From Vibrio kanaloae (GTDB lineage Bacteria > Pseudomonadota > Gammaproteobacteria > Enterobacterales > Vibrionaceae): 64,000 nucleotides of DNA. The notes beneath the pieces were generated by a model. The model was not told where the DNA came from. It ran no database searches and worked only from the letters and a program-made list of their open reading frames with translations. The stretch lies in NCBI RefSeq assembly GCF_024347535.1, contig NZ_AP025497.1, forward strand, positions 930,001-994,000. The letters run 5' to 3'. A program made the translations under genes and the position numbers. Below, one piece after another: positions 36,870 to 43,794 of this stretch; position 1 is the first letter of the stretch; each line of letters opens with the position of its first letter.

Positions 36870-36886
36870 ATCTGTTCAGACCAGAT
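36870..36886. promoter_or_regulatory. FadR-type operator upstream of pfaABCD
   Basis: The minus strand reads ATCTGGTCTGAACAGAT. It differs at one position from the symmetric ATCTGGTCNGACCAGAT, and matches the E. coli FadR operator family (fadB site ATCTGGTACGACCAGAT, as I recall it). It lies 358 bp upstream of the pfaA ATG and 333 bp upstream of pfaE. FadR binding is inferred from sequence only. Confidence 0.65.
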
Positions 36887-37113
36887 GAATTGAGTGTGTT
36901 TTTGTTTTTTGTGTTTTAATTAAATTTAACCTGTTGATATTTAAGGGGTATAGGTGGTTTTTTAGTGTTTATACTCTATTTTATGGGTTGGTGAGATCTA
37001 CGTCAGGTTTTTGTAAGTAATATTTAATAGGTAATTGTTCAGTAAGGCTTAGTGTGATCTATGTTTCAATTTGTTATTATTTGAAAAATGAGTTTTAAAT
37101 CCGCATATGAAGG

Positions 37114-37155
37114 GAGTTTCCTGGCCAAACTCTCTATGTTTACCTCAAAACATAG
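37114..37155. promoter_or_regulatory. Two adjacent inverted repeats before pfaE
   Basis: GAGTTT-N7-AAACTC (37114-37132) followed by CTATGTTT-N6-AAACATAG (37134-37155), ending 63 bp before the pfaE ATG. They could be operator sites or hairpins in the leader; no T-run follows. Confidence 0.4.
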
Positions 37156-37218
37156 GTGGGTTAAATTTGTTCGTTTTGATGTTTTACTGATGGCTTTATG
37201 GTGGTTGATTTTTAAGAA

Positions 37219-38052
37219 ATGAGTGCTAAAAAGATGGAAACGTCAGTCATTGATTTGTGGTTTTGTTCTCTAAGTGATTTGGATGAAGATAGTGATCATG
37301 TGTCGCGCCTAAAACAGAAACTTACTGCCGATGAAGTAGCCAAAGTTGAGCGCTATCGAATGCCTTCATCTCAGACTCAAGCTCTGTATGTGCGAAGCTG
37401 TTTGAGAGCGATCTTATCTCGTTACTTTTGTTTTCAGCCTGAAGAGTGGCGCTTTGAATATGGTGAAAAAGGCAAACCAAGCTTAGTTGAGAAGCAACAG
37501 ATAGAAACTGGCCTGAATTTTAATATCAGTCATAGCAAAGAATATTTGTTAATCGCGGTATGCCAAATGAAAGGGCAACCACTTCAGCTTGGGGTGGATA
37601 TTGAACATGCAAGAATCTCGACCAATATTGCTGCGATCATGAAGCATTACTTTTCGGAATCCGAGATTAGCGACTTTCTCGAGCTGGATGACGCATCCCA
37701 AAGAGAACGTTTTTTCGATTTGTGGGCGCTGAAAGAGTCGTATATAAAAGCGACAGGCAAGGGGCTAGCCACATCGTTGAAAAGTTTTTCGTTCAATTTC
37801 TCCAATCTGACTAAGCAAACGCTGCCATTTAGTTCTTCTGATTTCCAATCGGTGTTGAATGGAGAGATTCGGTTGTACAGTGGAATTGGGTTGGATTTGG
37901 ACGCTGCTGAAATTGACGATGCTTCTACAAGCTGGCAATGTCGTTTAGGACGGCTGGATGACCAGTTCCGATTTGCCGTAACGCTTGGCGGTGCAACGCT
38001 TCCGATGCACTTAGAGATGAAATGTTTCCCAGTAGCTAAGCTACTTGGCTGA
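37219..38052 (+). CDS. pfaE: Sfp-type 4'-phosphopantetheinyl transferase (PfaE type)
   Basis: 277 residues, Sfp-size. It transfers phosphopantetheine from CoA to the Ser of acyl carrier domains, here most likely the five of PfaA. Motifs: the Mg-binding GVDIEHARI block, FDLWALKESYIKATGKGL (WxxKES-xxK-xxG), and FNISHSKEYLLIA upstream. The N-terminal pseudo-repeat (VERYRMPSSQTQALYVRSCLRAIL) is also typical of Sfp/EntD proteins. Its place beside pfaA supports the pfaE role; in some PUFA producers pfaE is unlinked. The Shine-Dalgarno before ATG 37219 is weak; ATG 37234 is an alternative. Confidence 0.92.
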   Translation: MSAKKMETSVIDLWFCSLSDLDEDSDHVSRLKQKLTADEVAKVERYRMPSSQTQALYVRSCLRAILSRYFCFQPEEWRFEYGEKGKPSLVEKQQIETGLNFNISHSKEYLLIAVCQMKGQPLQLGVDIEHARISTNIAAIMKHYFSESEISDFLELDDASQRERFFDLWALKESYIKATGKGLATSLKSFSFNFSNLTKQTLPFSSSDFQSVLNGEIRLYSGIGLDLDAAEIDDASTSWQCRLGRLDDQFRFAVTLGGATLPMHLEMKCFPVAKLLG

Positions 38053-38143
38053 GTGTGAGCTTGTTATACTAGAAACTTAAACCTCTAATCTTGAAAAAAG
38101 CACACCATCAGCCACTCGCACTTTCAGCCACTCGTAATATTGG

Positions 38144-38551
38144 TTAAATCGTCTCGCCAAGCATCGCTTTTAATACTTCAGCGGGTACAGGCTGAAGTTG
38201 CTTGTCTTTATCAAGGCAGACCATTTCAATATCACTAATCACAGCAGGCTTAGTAGCATCTTTACGCCATACCTCTTGTCGCCATAAGGTTTTGTATTTT
38301 CCATCGAGTTCAAAAGAGGTTCGGATGTCGCAGATCTCAGCGAACTCAACCCCATCTTGAAAAGTCATGTTGGCTTTATAGACCGCAAAACCTAGTCCGT
38401 GTTCATTCCACAATTCCGCCAGTTTATCGCTACCCAAGACATGCTCGCGAGCACGCTCGAAGTATTTAAGAAAGTTAGGGTGATAAACCACGCCTGAGTG
38501 ATCGGTATCTTCGTAGTAAATTTGTACTGGGTGATGGTAGATCTGACTCAT
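38144..38551 (-). CDS. Hotdog acyl-CoA thioesterase (YbgC/FadM family; Orf6-like)
   Basis: 135 residues, single hotdog domain. The family signature YYEDTDHSGVVYHPNFLKYFERARE holds the catalytic Asp (DTDHSGVVYH). A similar enzyme near the pfa genes of Photobacterium profundum, called Orf6, was described as a long-chain acyl-CoA thioesterase active on EPA-CoA; I recall this and could not check it. Here it may release or recycle PUFA or other long acyl groups. ATG 38551 (MSQIYHH) is chosen over an in-frame TTG at 38560; AAGAG precedes it by about 9 bases. It is convergent with pfaE, with no obvious terminator between them. Confidence 0.85.
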   Translation of the reverse strand: MSQIYHHPVQIYYEDTDHSGVVYHPNFLKYFERAREHVLGSDKLAELWNEHGLGFAVYKANMTFQDGVEFAEICDIRTSFELDGKYKTLWRQEVWRKDATKPAVISDIEMVCLDKDKQLQPVPAEVLKAMLGETI

Positions 38552-38646
38552 TGGTATCAACTCTTATTAAGTGTAAATCTGACTAAGTTGTGCTGCACTC
38601 TACAGGATAGATCGAAATTACTTCAAGGCATCATCGGTAATGTGGC

Positions 38647-38663
38647 TTTTGGTCAGACCTCAT
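38647..38663. promoter_or_regulatory. Second FadR-like site, upstream of the thioesterase gene
   Basis: TTTTGGTCAGACCTCAT: the palindromic core TGGTCNGACC is perfect, while the outer bases fit less well. It lies about 95 bp upstream of the thioesterase start codon. No convincing promoter hexamers could be placed relative to it. Confidence 0.45.
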
Positions 38664-38696
38664 TCTGCCTCATTCATTACTAATACATTGGTCAGC

Positions 38697-38740
38697 TTCC
38701 ACCCATTTACAAATATTCTATGTGTCATTTTCCACCCATT
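38697..38740 (+). promoter_or_regulatory. Direct repeats upstream of dctP, candidate DctD sites
   Basis: TTCCACCCATT occurs at 38697-38707 and 38730-38740, 33 bp apart (about three helical turns), roughly 110-150 bp upstream of the expected dctP start point. That is a normal distance for an upstream activator of a sigma-54 promoter. Confidence 0.5.
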
Positions 38741-38824
38741 AATTTATGCAGCGAGTTGGCGACGATTACTGGCAGATCTGACGAAGCCTTATGGTTAAAG
38801 GGTTGTTAATGGATTGTGTCAATA

Positions 38825-38840
38825 TGGCGCGCAAATTGCC
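38825..38840 (+). promoter_or_regulatory. dctP: Sigma-54 promoter of dctPQM
   Basis: TGGCGCGCAAATTGCC has the invariant GG (38826-38827) and GC (38838-38839) separated by exactly 10 bp, close to the TGGCAC-N5-TTGC consensus. It lies 58 bp before the dctP ATG. The NtrC-type regulator DctD is encoded nearby. Confidence 0.85.
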
Positions 38841-38898
38841 TTAGTTAATGCACGCAGTTCCCATTGAAGGGCTGCTTTGTTTACTAAGGAGAATAATA

Positions 38899-39894
38899 AT
38901 GTTTAAGCCTCTTACCCTGCTGTCTGTATCTGCTCTGGCGCTCACAAGTTTTAATGCTGCTGCAAACTGTGACCCTGGTGAAATCGTGATTAAATTCAGT
39001 CATGTAACCAATACCGATAAGCACCCGAAAGGCATCGCCGCTTCTTTACTGGAACAGCGAGTAAACACGGAAATGAATGGAAAAGCTTGTATGCAAGTTT
39101 TCCCTAACTCAACACTTTACGATGATAATAAGGTACTGGAAGCCCTGTTAAATGGTGATGTTCAAATGGCGGCGCCATCGCTGTCTAAATTTGAGAAGTT
39201 CACTAAGAAATACCGCATTTTTGACCTTCCGTTCCTATTTGAAGATGTAGACGCTGTAGATCGTTTCCAAAACTCAGAATCTGGTGAAAAACTGAAGAAC
39301 GCAATGAAACGTCGTGGCCTACAGGGTCTAGCTTTTTGGCATAATGGCATGAAACAGATGTCGGCGAACAAACCTCTAATCAGCCCTGAAGATGCAAAAG
39401 GTTTGAAGTTCCGTGTTCAAGCATCAGACGTATTAGTCGCTCAGTTTGAACAACTAGGCGCTAACCCACAGAAGATGTCTTTCAAAGAAGTGTACGGTGG
39501 CCTACAAACTAAGGTTATCGATGGCCAAGAAAATACATGGTCAAACATTTACGGTAAGAAGTTTTTTGAAGTACAAGACGGCGTGACTGAAACCAATCAC
39601 GGTATCTTGGATTACCTAGTTGTAACCTCAAACGACTTCTGGAAGGACCTACCTGAAGATGTACGCACACAGCTTGGCACTATCGTTAAAGAAGTGTCTG
39701 AGACGCGTAATGCTGAATCTTCAAAAGTTAACCTAGCGAACAAAAATAACATCATCGAAGCCGGTGGTGAGGTTCGTACGCTTACGCCTGAACAGCGTCA
39801 AGCATGGGTAACTGCACTTCAACCAGTATGGAAGAAGTTTGAAAAAGACATCGGTTCAGATCTTATCGATGCAGCATTAGCTTCAAACCAATAA
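38899..39894 (+). CDS. dctP: DctP: TRAP transporter C4-dicarboxylate-binding protein
   Basis: 331 residues with a signal peptide (MFKPLTLLSVSALALTSFNA, cut before the mature CDPGEIVIKF). DctP-family blocks: FSHVTNTDKHPKGIAA, the Arg-containing KGLKFRVQASDV that binds the carboxylate, and VIDGQENTWSNIYGKKFFEVQ. It binds succinate, fumarate or malate for the DctQM permease. ATG 38899 follows AAGGAGAA (38886-38893); an upstream in-frame start at 38848 would destroy the signal peptide. First gene of dctPQM, driven by the sigma-54 promoter. A strong hairpin follows it. Confidence 0.94.
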   Translation: MFKPLTLLSVSALALTSFNAAANCDPGEIVIKFSHVTNTDKHPKGIAASLLEQRVNTEMNGKACMQVFPNSTLYDDNKVLEALLNGDVQMAAPSLSKFEKFTKKYRIFDLPFLFEDVDAVDRFQNSESGEKLKNAMKRRGLQGLAFWHNGMKQMSANKPLISPEDAKGLKFRVQASDVLVAQFEQLGANPQKMSFKEVYGGLQTKVIDGQENTWSNIYGKKFFEVQDGVTETNHGILDYLVVTSNDFWKDLPEDVRTQLGTIVKEVSETRNAESSKVNLANKNNIIEAGGEVRTLTPEQRQAWVTALQPVWKKFEKDIGSDLIDAALASNQ

Positions 39895-39903
39895 CACCGC
39901 TAG

Positions 39904-39931
39904 AGAAGTGGCGAGCGTTTTCGCCACTTCT
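39904..39931 (+). promoter_or_regulatory. Hairpin between dctP and dctQ
   Basis: Perfect 11-bp stem AGAAGTGGCGA / TCGCCACTTCT with a 6-base loop, followed by only TATT. It probably stabilises the abundant dctP message or partly terminates before the permease genes. Confidence 0.7.
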
Positions 39932-39960
39932 TATTAAAACAATTATAAGCGGAGTCAATT

Positions 39961-40716
39961 ATGGAAAAGCCTCAAATGGAACAACCAAATTCTAGCGAAT
40001 CAGTACTGGAACCCTCTCTTTTTTCCAAAGTTGGAAGAGTTACGGATGCGATTGAAGAGTCATTAATCGCATTTTTCCTTGGCGCAATGACGCTACTTAC
40101 TTTTGCCAATGTGGTATTTCGATACGCATTCAATGGCAATATCTTGTGGGCACTAGAACTGACGGTGTTCATGTTTGCTTGGATGGTGTTAGTGGGCGCA
40201 TCTTATGGCGTTAAAAAACACTTCCACATTGGCGTTGATGTGATCATCAACCTTGCCCCAGAAAAGCTACGTAAAGTGTATGCGTTAATAGCCGTCACAA
40301 GCTGCCTAGCATTCTCAATCTTACTTCTTATCGGTTCTTGGAATTACTGGTACCCGTTCGCGACTGAGCGCGCATGGTATGAAACCGATGATATTCCAAT
40401 GCCCGAGATGCTTCAGTTTCTTTCTGATTGGATGAATGAAGGCGAGCGATACGAGAAACTGCCACGTTTTATTCCTTACATGGCATTGCCGATTGGTATG
40501 GCAATGCTGACGTTCCGTTTTGCCCAAGTCGCTTACCAAGTAGTCACTGGCAAGCTTGACCGTATGATTGCAGGTCATGAAGCCGAAGAAGAGCTGGATG
40601 CATTGAAAGCTGATGTGTTAGCGGGTTCTGATGAAGACGCGATAGCGGTATTGGATTCGACTAAGCAGAACAAGGCGAATGAGTCGGGTACAAAATCTAA
40701 CGGAAAGGAAGACTAA
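39961..40716 (+). CDS. dctQ: DctQ: TRAP transporter small permease
   Basis: 251 residues with four membrane spans (about 40-62, 73-92, 113-135, 175-195) in the DctQ pattern, including the ALELTVFMFAWMVLVGASYGVKKHFHIGVD segment. An unusually long acidic C-terminal tail (about 205-251, ending in KSNGKED) extends into the cytoplasm. It pairs with DctM and DctP. CGGAG lies about 7 bases before the ATG. The stop is 2 bp before the dctM start. Confidence 0.92.
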   Translation: MEKPQMEQPNSSESVLEPSLFSKVGRVTDAIEESLIAFFLGAMTLLTFANVVFRYAFNGNILWALELTVFMFAWMVLVGASYGVKKHFHIGVDVIINLAPEKLRKVYALIAVTSCLAFSILLLIGSWNYWYPFATERAWYETDDIPMPEMLQFLSDWMNEGERYEKLPRFIPYMALPIGMAMLTFRFAQVAYQVVTGKLDRMIAGHEAEEELDALKADVLAGSDEDAIAVLDSTKQNKANESGTKSNGKED

Positions 40717-40718
40717 TC

Positions 40719-42080
40719 ATGGCAATGTTATTTCTATTCTTAATGGTAATTGCTTTCATGTTGGTCGGTGTACCAATTGCGATTTCCCTAGGTTTATCGA
40801 GCATCATATTCTTGTTAATGCACTCTGATGCTTCTTTGGCATCCGTTGCACAAACGTTGTTTAATGCTTTTGCAGGCCACTACACACTCTTAGCGATACC
40901 TTTCTTTATTTTGGCCTCTAGTTTCATGTCCACAGGCGGTGTGGCGAAACGTATTATTCGTTTTGCTATCGCAATGGTCGGCTGGTTCCGTGGCGGGTTA
41001 GCGATGGCTTCGGTTGTGGCATGTATGATGTTCGCAGCGTTATCTGGATCGTCTCCAGCAACGGTAGTGGCAATCGGTAGTATTGTTATCGCAGGTATGA
41101 TCAAAAACGGCTACACAAAAGAATTCGCAGCAGGGGTTATCTGTAATGCAGGCACTTTGGGTATCTTGATTCCACCGTCAATCGTGATGGTGGTTTACGC
41201 AGCGGCGACCGATGTGTCGGTAGGTCGTATGTTCCTTGGTGGCGTTATTCCTGGCCTGCTAGCGGGTGTGATGTTGATGATTGCTATCTACATTGCTGCA
41301 CGTATTAAAAAGATTCCAGCACAGCCATTTGTGGGTTGGGGCGAAATGTTCGCGGCAGCAAAAGACGCGAGTTGGGGCCTGCTATTGATTGTCATCATTT
41401 TGGGGGGGATCTACGGCGGTATCTTCACTCCGACAGAAGCGGCGGCAGTCGCAGCGGTGTATGCGTTCTTTATTGCCAACTTTATCTATAAAGATATGGG
41501 TCCATTTGCTGACAGGAACAACACTAAACCGGCTCTGGTTAAAGCGTTCCAAACTTTATTTCACAAAGACACTAAAGACACGCTTTACGATGCAGGCAAG
41601 CTAACGATTATGTTGCTGTTTATCATTGCTAATGCTCTGATTCTTAAGCACGTACTGACAGAAGAACGTATCCCTCAAATGATCACTGAGTCGATGCTTT
41701 CTGCTGGGTTAGGTCCTATTACCTTCTTGATTGTAGTGAACGTTCTACTCTTGATTGGTGGGCAGTTCATGGAGCCATCAGGCTTACTGATCATCGTTGC
41801 GCCGTTGGTATTCCCAATCGCAATAGCTTTGGGTATCGACCCGATTCACCTCGGTATCATGATGGTAGTGAACATGGAGATAGGGATGATCACGCCGCCT
41901 GTTGGACTCAACTTGTTTGTGACCGCAGGGGTTGCGAAGATGTCGATGATGAACGTAGTGAAAGCGGCACTGCCTTGGGTAGGAGTAATGTTCCTGTTCT
42001 TGATTATCGTAACTTACGTGCCTTGGGTTTCTACATGGTTACCAACCACATTGATGGGACCAGAAATTATCACTAAGTAA
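40719..42080 (+). CDS. dctM: DctM: TRAP transporter large permease
   Basis: 453 residues, about 12 hydrophobic segments; the main sodium-driven transport subunit of the TRAP system. Family blocks: VGVPIAISLGLSSIIF, GGLAMASVVACMMFAALSGSSPATV, GTLGILIPPSIVMVVYA and MEIGMITPPVGLNLFV. AAAGGAAG precedes the ATG by about 9 bases. Last gene of dctPQM. Confidence 0.95.
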   Translation: MAMLFLFLMVIAFMLVGVPIAISLGLSSIIFLLMHSDASLASVAQTLFNAFAGHYTLLAIPFFILASSFMSTGGVAKRIIRFAIAMVGWFRGGLAMASVVACMMFAALSGSSPATVVAIGSIVIAGMIKNGYTKEFAAGVICNAGTLGILIPPSIVMVVYAAATDVSVGRMFLGGVIPGLLAGVMLMIAIYIAARIKKIPAQPFVGWGEMFAAAKDASWGLLLIVIILGGIYGGIFTPTEAAAVAAVYAFFIANFIYKDMGPFADRNNTKPALVKAFQTLFHKDTKDTLYDAGKLTIMLLFIIANALILKHVLTEERIPQMITESMLSAGLGPITFLIVVNVLLLIGGQFMEPSGLLIIVAPLVFPIAIALGIDPIHLGIMMVVNMEIGMITPPVGLNLFVTAGVAKMSMMNVVKAALPWVGVMFLFLIIVTYVPWVSTWLPTTLMGPEIITK

Positions 42081-42125
42081 GTGTGGACATTATTTGCGTA
42101 AAATAGAAAAAGAACAATTAGAATG

Positions 42126-42151
42126 GAAAAAAGGAGGTCGTTAGACCTCCT
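42126..42151 (-). terminator. Intrinsic terminator of the dctB-dctD-orf80 transcript
   Basis: Minus-strand stem AGGAGGTC / GACCTCCT with a 4-base loop, then six T. The stop codon of the 80-codon gene lies in the loop. Confidence 0.88.
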
Positions 42152-42383
42152 CATCAATATTTTTACCGAAGTTCAAATGATGGTCGCTCTGTTGATAGAG
42201 GGACCTTTTTGCTTCTAACTCCGGTGTGTTTAAGTCGACATGCTGATCAATGTAATAAACACCATCTATTTCAAGTGTGTCAGTAATGGATGGCACTCTC
42301 GTTTTCTCACCCATAACCATCTCCTCACTGTTCTGATCGTAGAACATCCTATGACCGAAATAAGTATAGGTGATCTTGCTCAC
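42141..42383 (-). CDS. Small protein of unknown function (80 aa) downstream of dctD
   Basis: I do not recognise this family. The product is hydrophilic, without signal peptide or membrane span. It begins MSKITYTYFGHRMFYDQNSEE and ends HLNFGKNIDEEV, with YYIDQHVDLNTPELEAKR in the middle. It starts 9 bp after the dctD stop and ends within a terminator, so it is probably co-transcribed with dctB and dctD. The GTG start (42383) has no clear Shine-Dalgarno, so translation may be coupled to dctD; an ATG 12 codons in is an alternative. Confidence 0.65.
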   Translation of the reverse strand: MSKITYTYFGHRMFYDQNSEEMVMGEKTRVPSITDTLEIDGVYYIDQHVDLNTPELEAKRSLYQQSDHHLNFGKNIDEEV

Positions 42384-42392
42384 ACAAATAGC

Positions 42393-43742
42393 TTAGTTTT
42401 CTCTTTGTCGATATGATTCTTTTACAAGCTGGTATTTTTGCATCTTGTCGTAAAGGGTTTTGCGTGGAAGTTGAAGCCTTTCCATGGTCTCTTTTATACT
42501 GCCATTACACTCAATAAGCGCTTGCTTTAGTGCACTTTTCTCAAAGTCAGAGACCAGCTCAGCTAGCGATAAGTGTTGGTTTGATTCAACGGTGTTGTCT
42601 GATAAATGAGAAAGCTTACCTAAAAGTACAAAACGCTCTGCAGTATTACGTAGTTCTCGTACATTTCCGGGCCAATCATGAGCTAAAAGCGCGTGCAGTT
42701 CTGTTTGTGGCAGTGCGGGGGCTGTTTTACCATAACGAGCTGCTGCGACGAGCAAGAAATGGTGAAAGAGTGCAGGGATGTCTTCTTGGCGACCTCTTAA
42801 TGGCGGCAACTCTAAAGTGACAACATTAAGTCGATAATATAGATCTTGGCGGAAAGTTCCTTCTTCAGCAGCCTTCTTTAAGTCCACTTTGGTTGCGGCA
42901 ATCACCCGGATGTCGAGAGGCACTAAACCGTTTGAGCCAACCCTTTCAATGACACGCTCTTGTAATACGCGTAACAGACGTATCTGCGCTTGCATCGGCA
43001 TGGATTCTATTTCATCCAAGAACAGGGTGCCGCCTTGTGCAAACTCAAATTTACCTACGCGTTTGTTATCAGCACCCGTGAAAGCGCCTTTTTCATGGCC
43101 ATAGAGCTCGCTTTCAATCAGATTTTCAGGGACTGCACCACAATTGACTGCGACAAAATTTTGCTCTCGACGGCTGCTTTGTTCATGTAGGGAACGTGCG
43201 ACTAGTTCTTTACCTGTTCCCGTTTCGCCAAACAATAAAATATCGGCGTTGGTATCGGCGACGTGAGTGATGATCGAACGAAGCTCAGTCATCGATTGCG
43301 TGTCACCAATGATTCTTGGACCCAGTGCTTTACTCGCTTTCAACGAACGCTTCAGTTCTTGGTTTTCAAGGGTCAATTGGCGTTTTTCGATTGCCCGTTT
43401 GGTGGTTTCGATCAAACGCTCATTGGCAAATGGTTTTTCAATGAAATCATAGGCACCATCATGGATAGCTTGCACGGCCATTGATATATCACCATGCCCG
43501 GTGATCATGATGACCGGAATCTCTTTATCTTTGTGCATGGCCGTGTTGAGTAGATCATGTCCAGAAATACCCGGTAAACAGATATCTGTGATGATCACAT
43601 GGGGAAGACCATTTTTTTGGATCGCAAGTAGTGCTGATTCCGCATCATGAAAGAATTCAGCATTAATGCCAGCAAGCTCAAAGCTCTGTTCAATTGCCAT
43701 CCTTAAATCGGATTCATCATCAATGAAATAGACGTGACACAT
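42393..43742 (-). CDS. dctD: DctD: sigma-54-dependent response regulator
   Basis: 449 residues of NtrC type. Receiver domain with Asp53 (ITDICLPGISG) and Lys103 (IEKPF); AAA+ domain with Walker A GETGTGKE (172-179), the sigma-54 contact loop GAFTGAD (219-225) and Walker B GTLFLDEIE; a Fis-type helix-turn-helix at the C terminus (GSIKETMERLQLPRKTLYDKM). Activates dctPQM at its sigma-54 promoter when phosphorylated by DctB. AAGGA sits 7 bases before the ATG. It follows dctB by 52 bp. Confidence 0.95.
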   Translation of the reverse strand: MCHVYFIDDESDLRMAIEQSFELAGINAEFFHDAESALLAIQKNGLPHVIITDICLPGISGHDLLNTAMHKDKEIPVIMITGHGDISMAVQAIHDGAYDFIEKPFANERLIETTKRAIEKRQLTLENQELKRSLKASKALGPRIIGDTQSMTELRSIITHVADTNADILLFGETGTGKELVARSLHEQSSRREQNFVAVNCGAVPENLIESELYGHEKGAFTGADNKRVGKFEFAQGGTLFLDEIESMPMQAQIRLLRVLQERVIERVGSNGLVPLDIRVIAATKVDLKKAAEEGTFRQDLYYRLNVVTLELPPLRGRQEDIPALFHHFLLVAAARYGKTAPALPQTELHALLAHDWPGNVRELRNTAERFVLLGKLSHLSDNTVESNQHLSLAELVSDFEKSALKQALIECNGSIKETMERLQLPRKTLYDKMQKYQLVKESYRQREN

Positions 43743-43794
43743 AGTTATTCCTTTACTCTTTGATACTGAATATTGCTGAAATTTTTGTTTTGCT

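Larger units (their letters stand above)
36719..37218. promoter_or_regulatory. 500-bp divergent control region between pfaA and pfaE
   Basis: No gene seen. It is AT-rich, especially 36890-37080. It holds the FadR-like operator, a weak -10 candidate for pfaA, a TATACT at 36970-36975 that could serve pfaE but lacks a -35, and two inverted repeats before pfaE. Confidence 0.6.
38552..38898. promoter_or_regulatory. Divergent control region, thioesterase / dctPQM
   Basis: 347 bp without a gene. Reading rightwards it holds a FadR-like core, a pair of direct repeats and a sigma-54 promoter, each listed separately. Confidence 0.7.
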
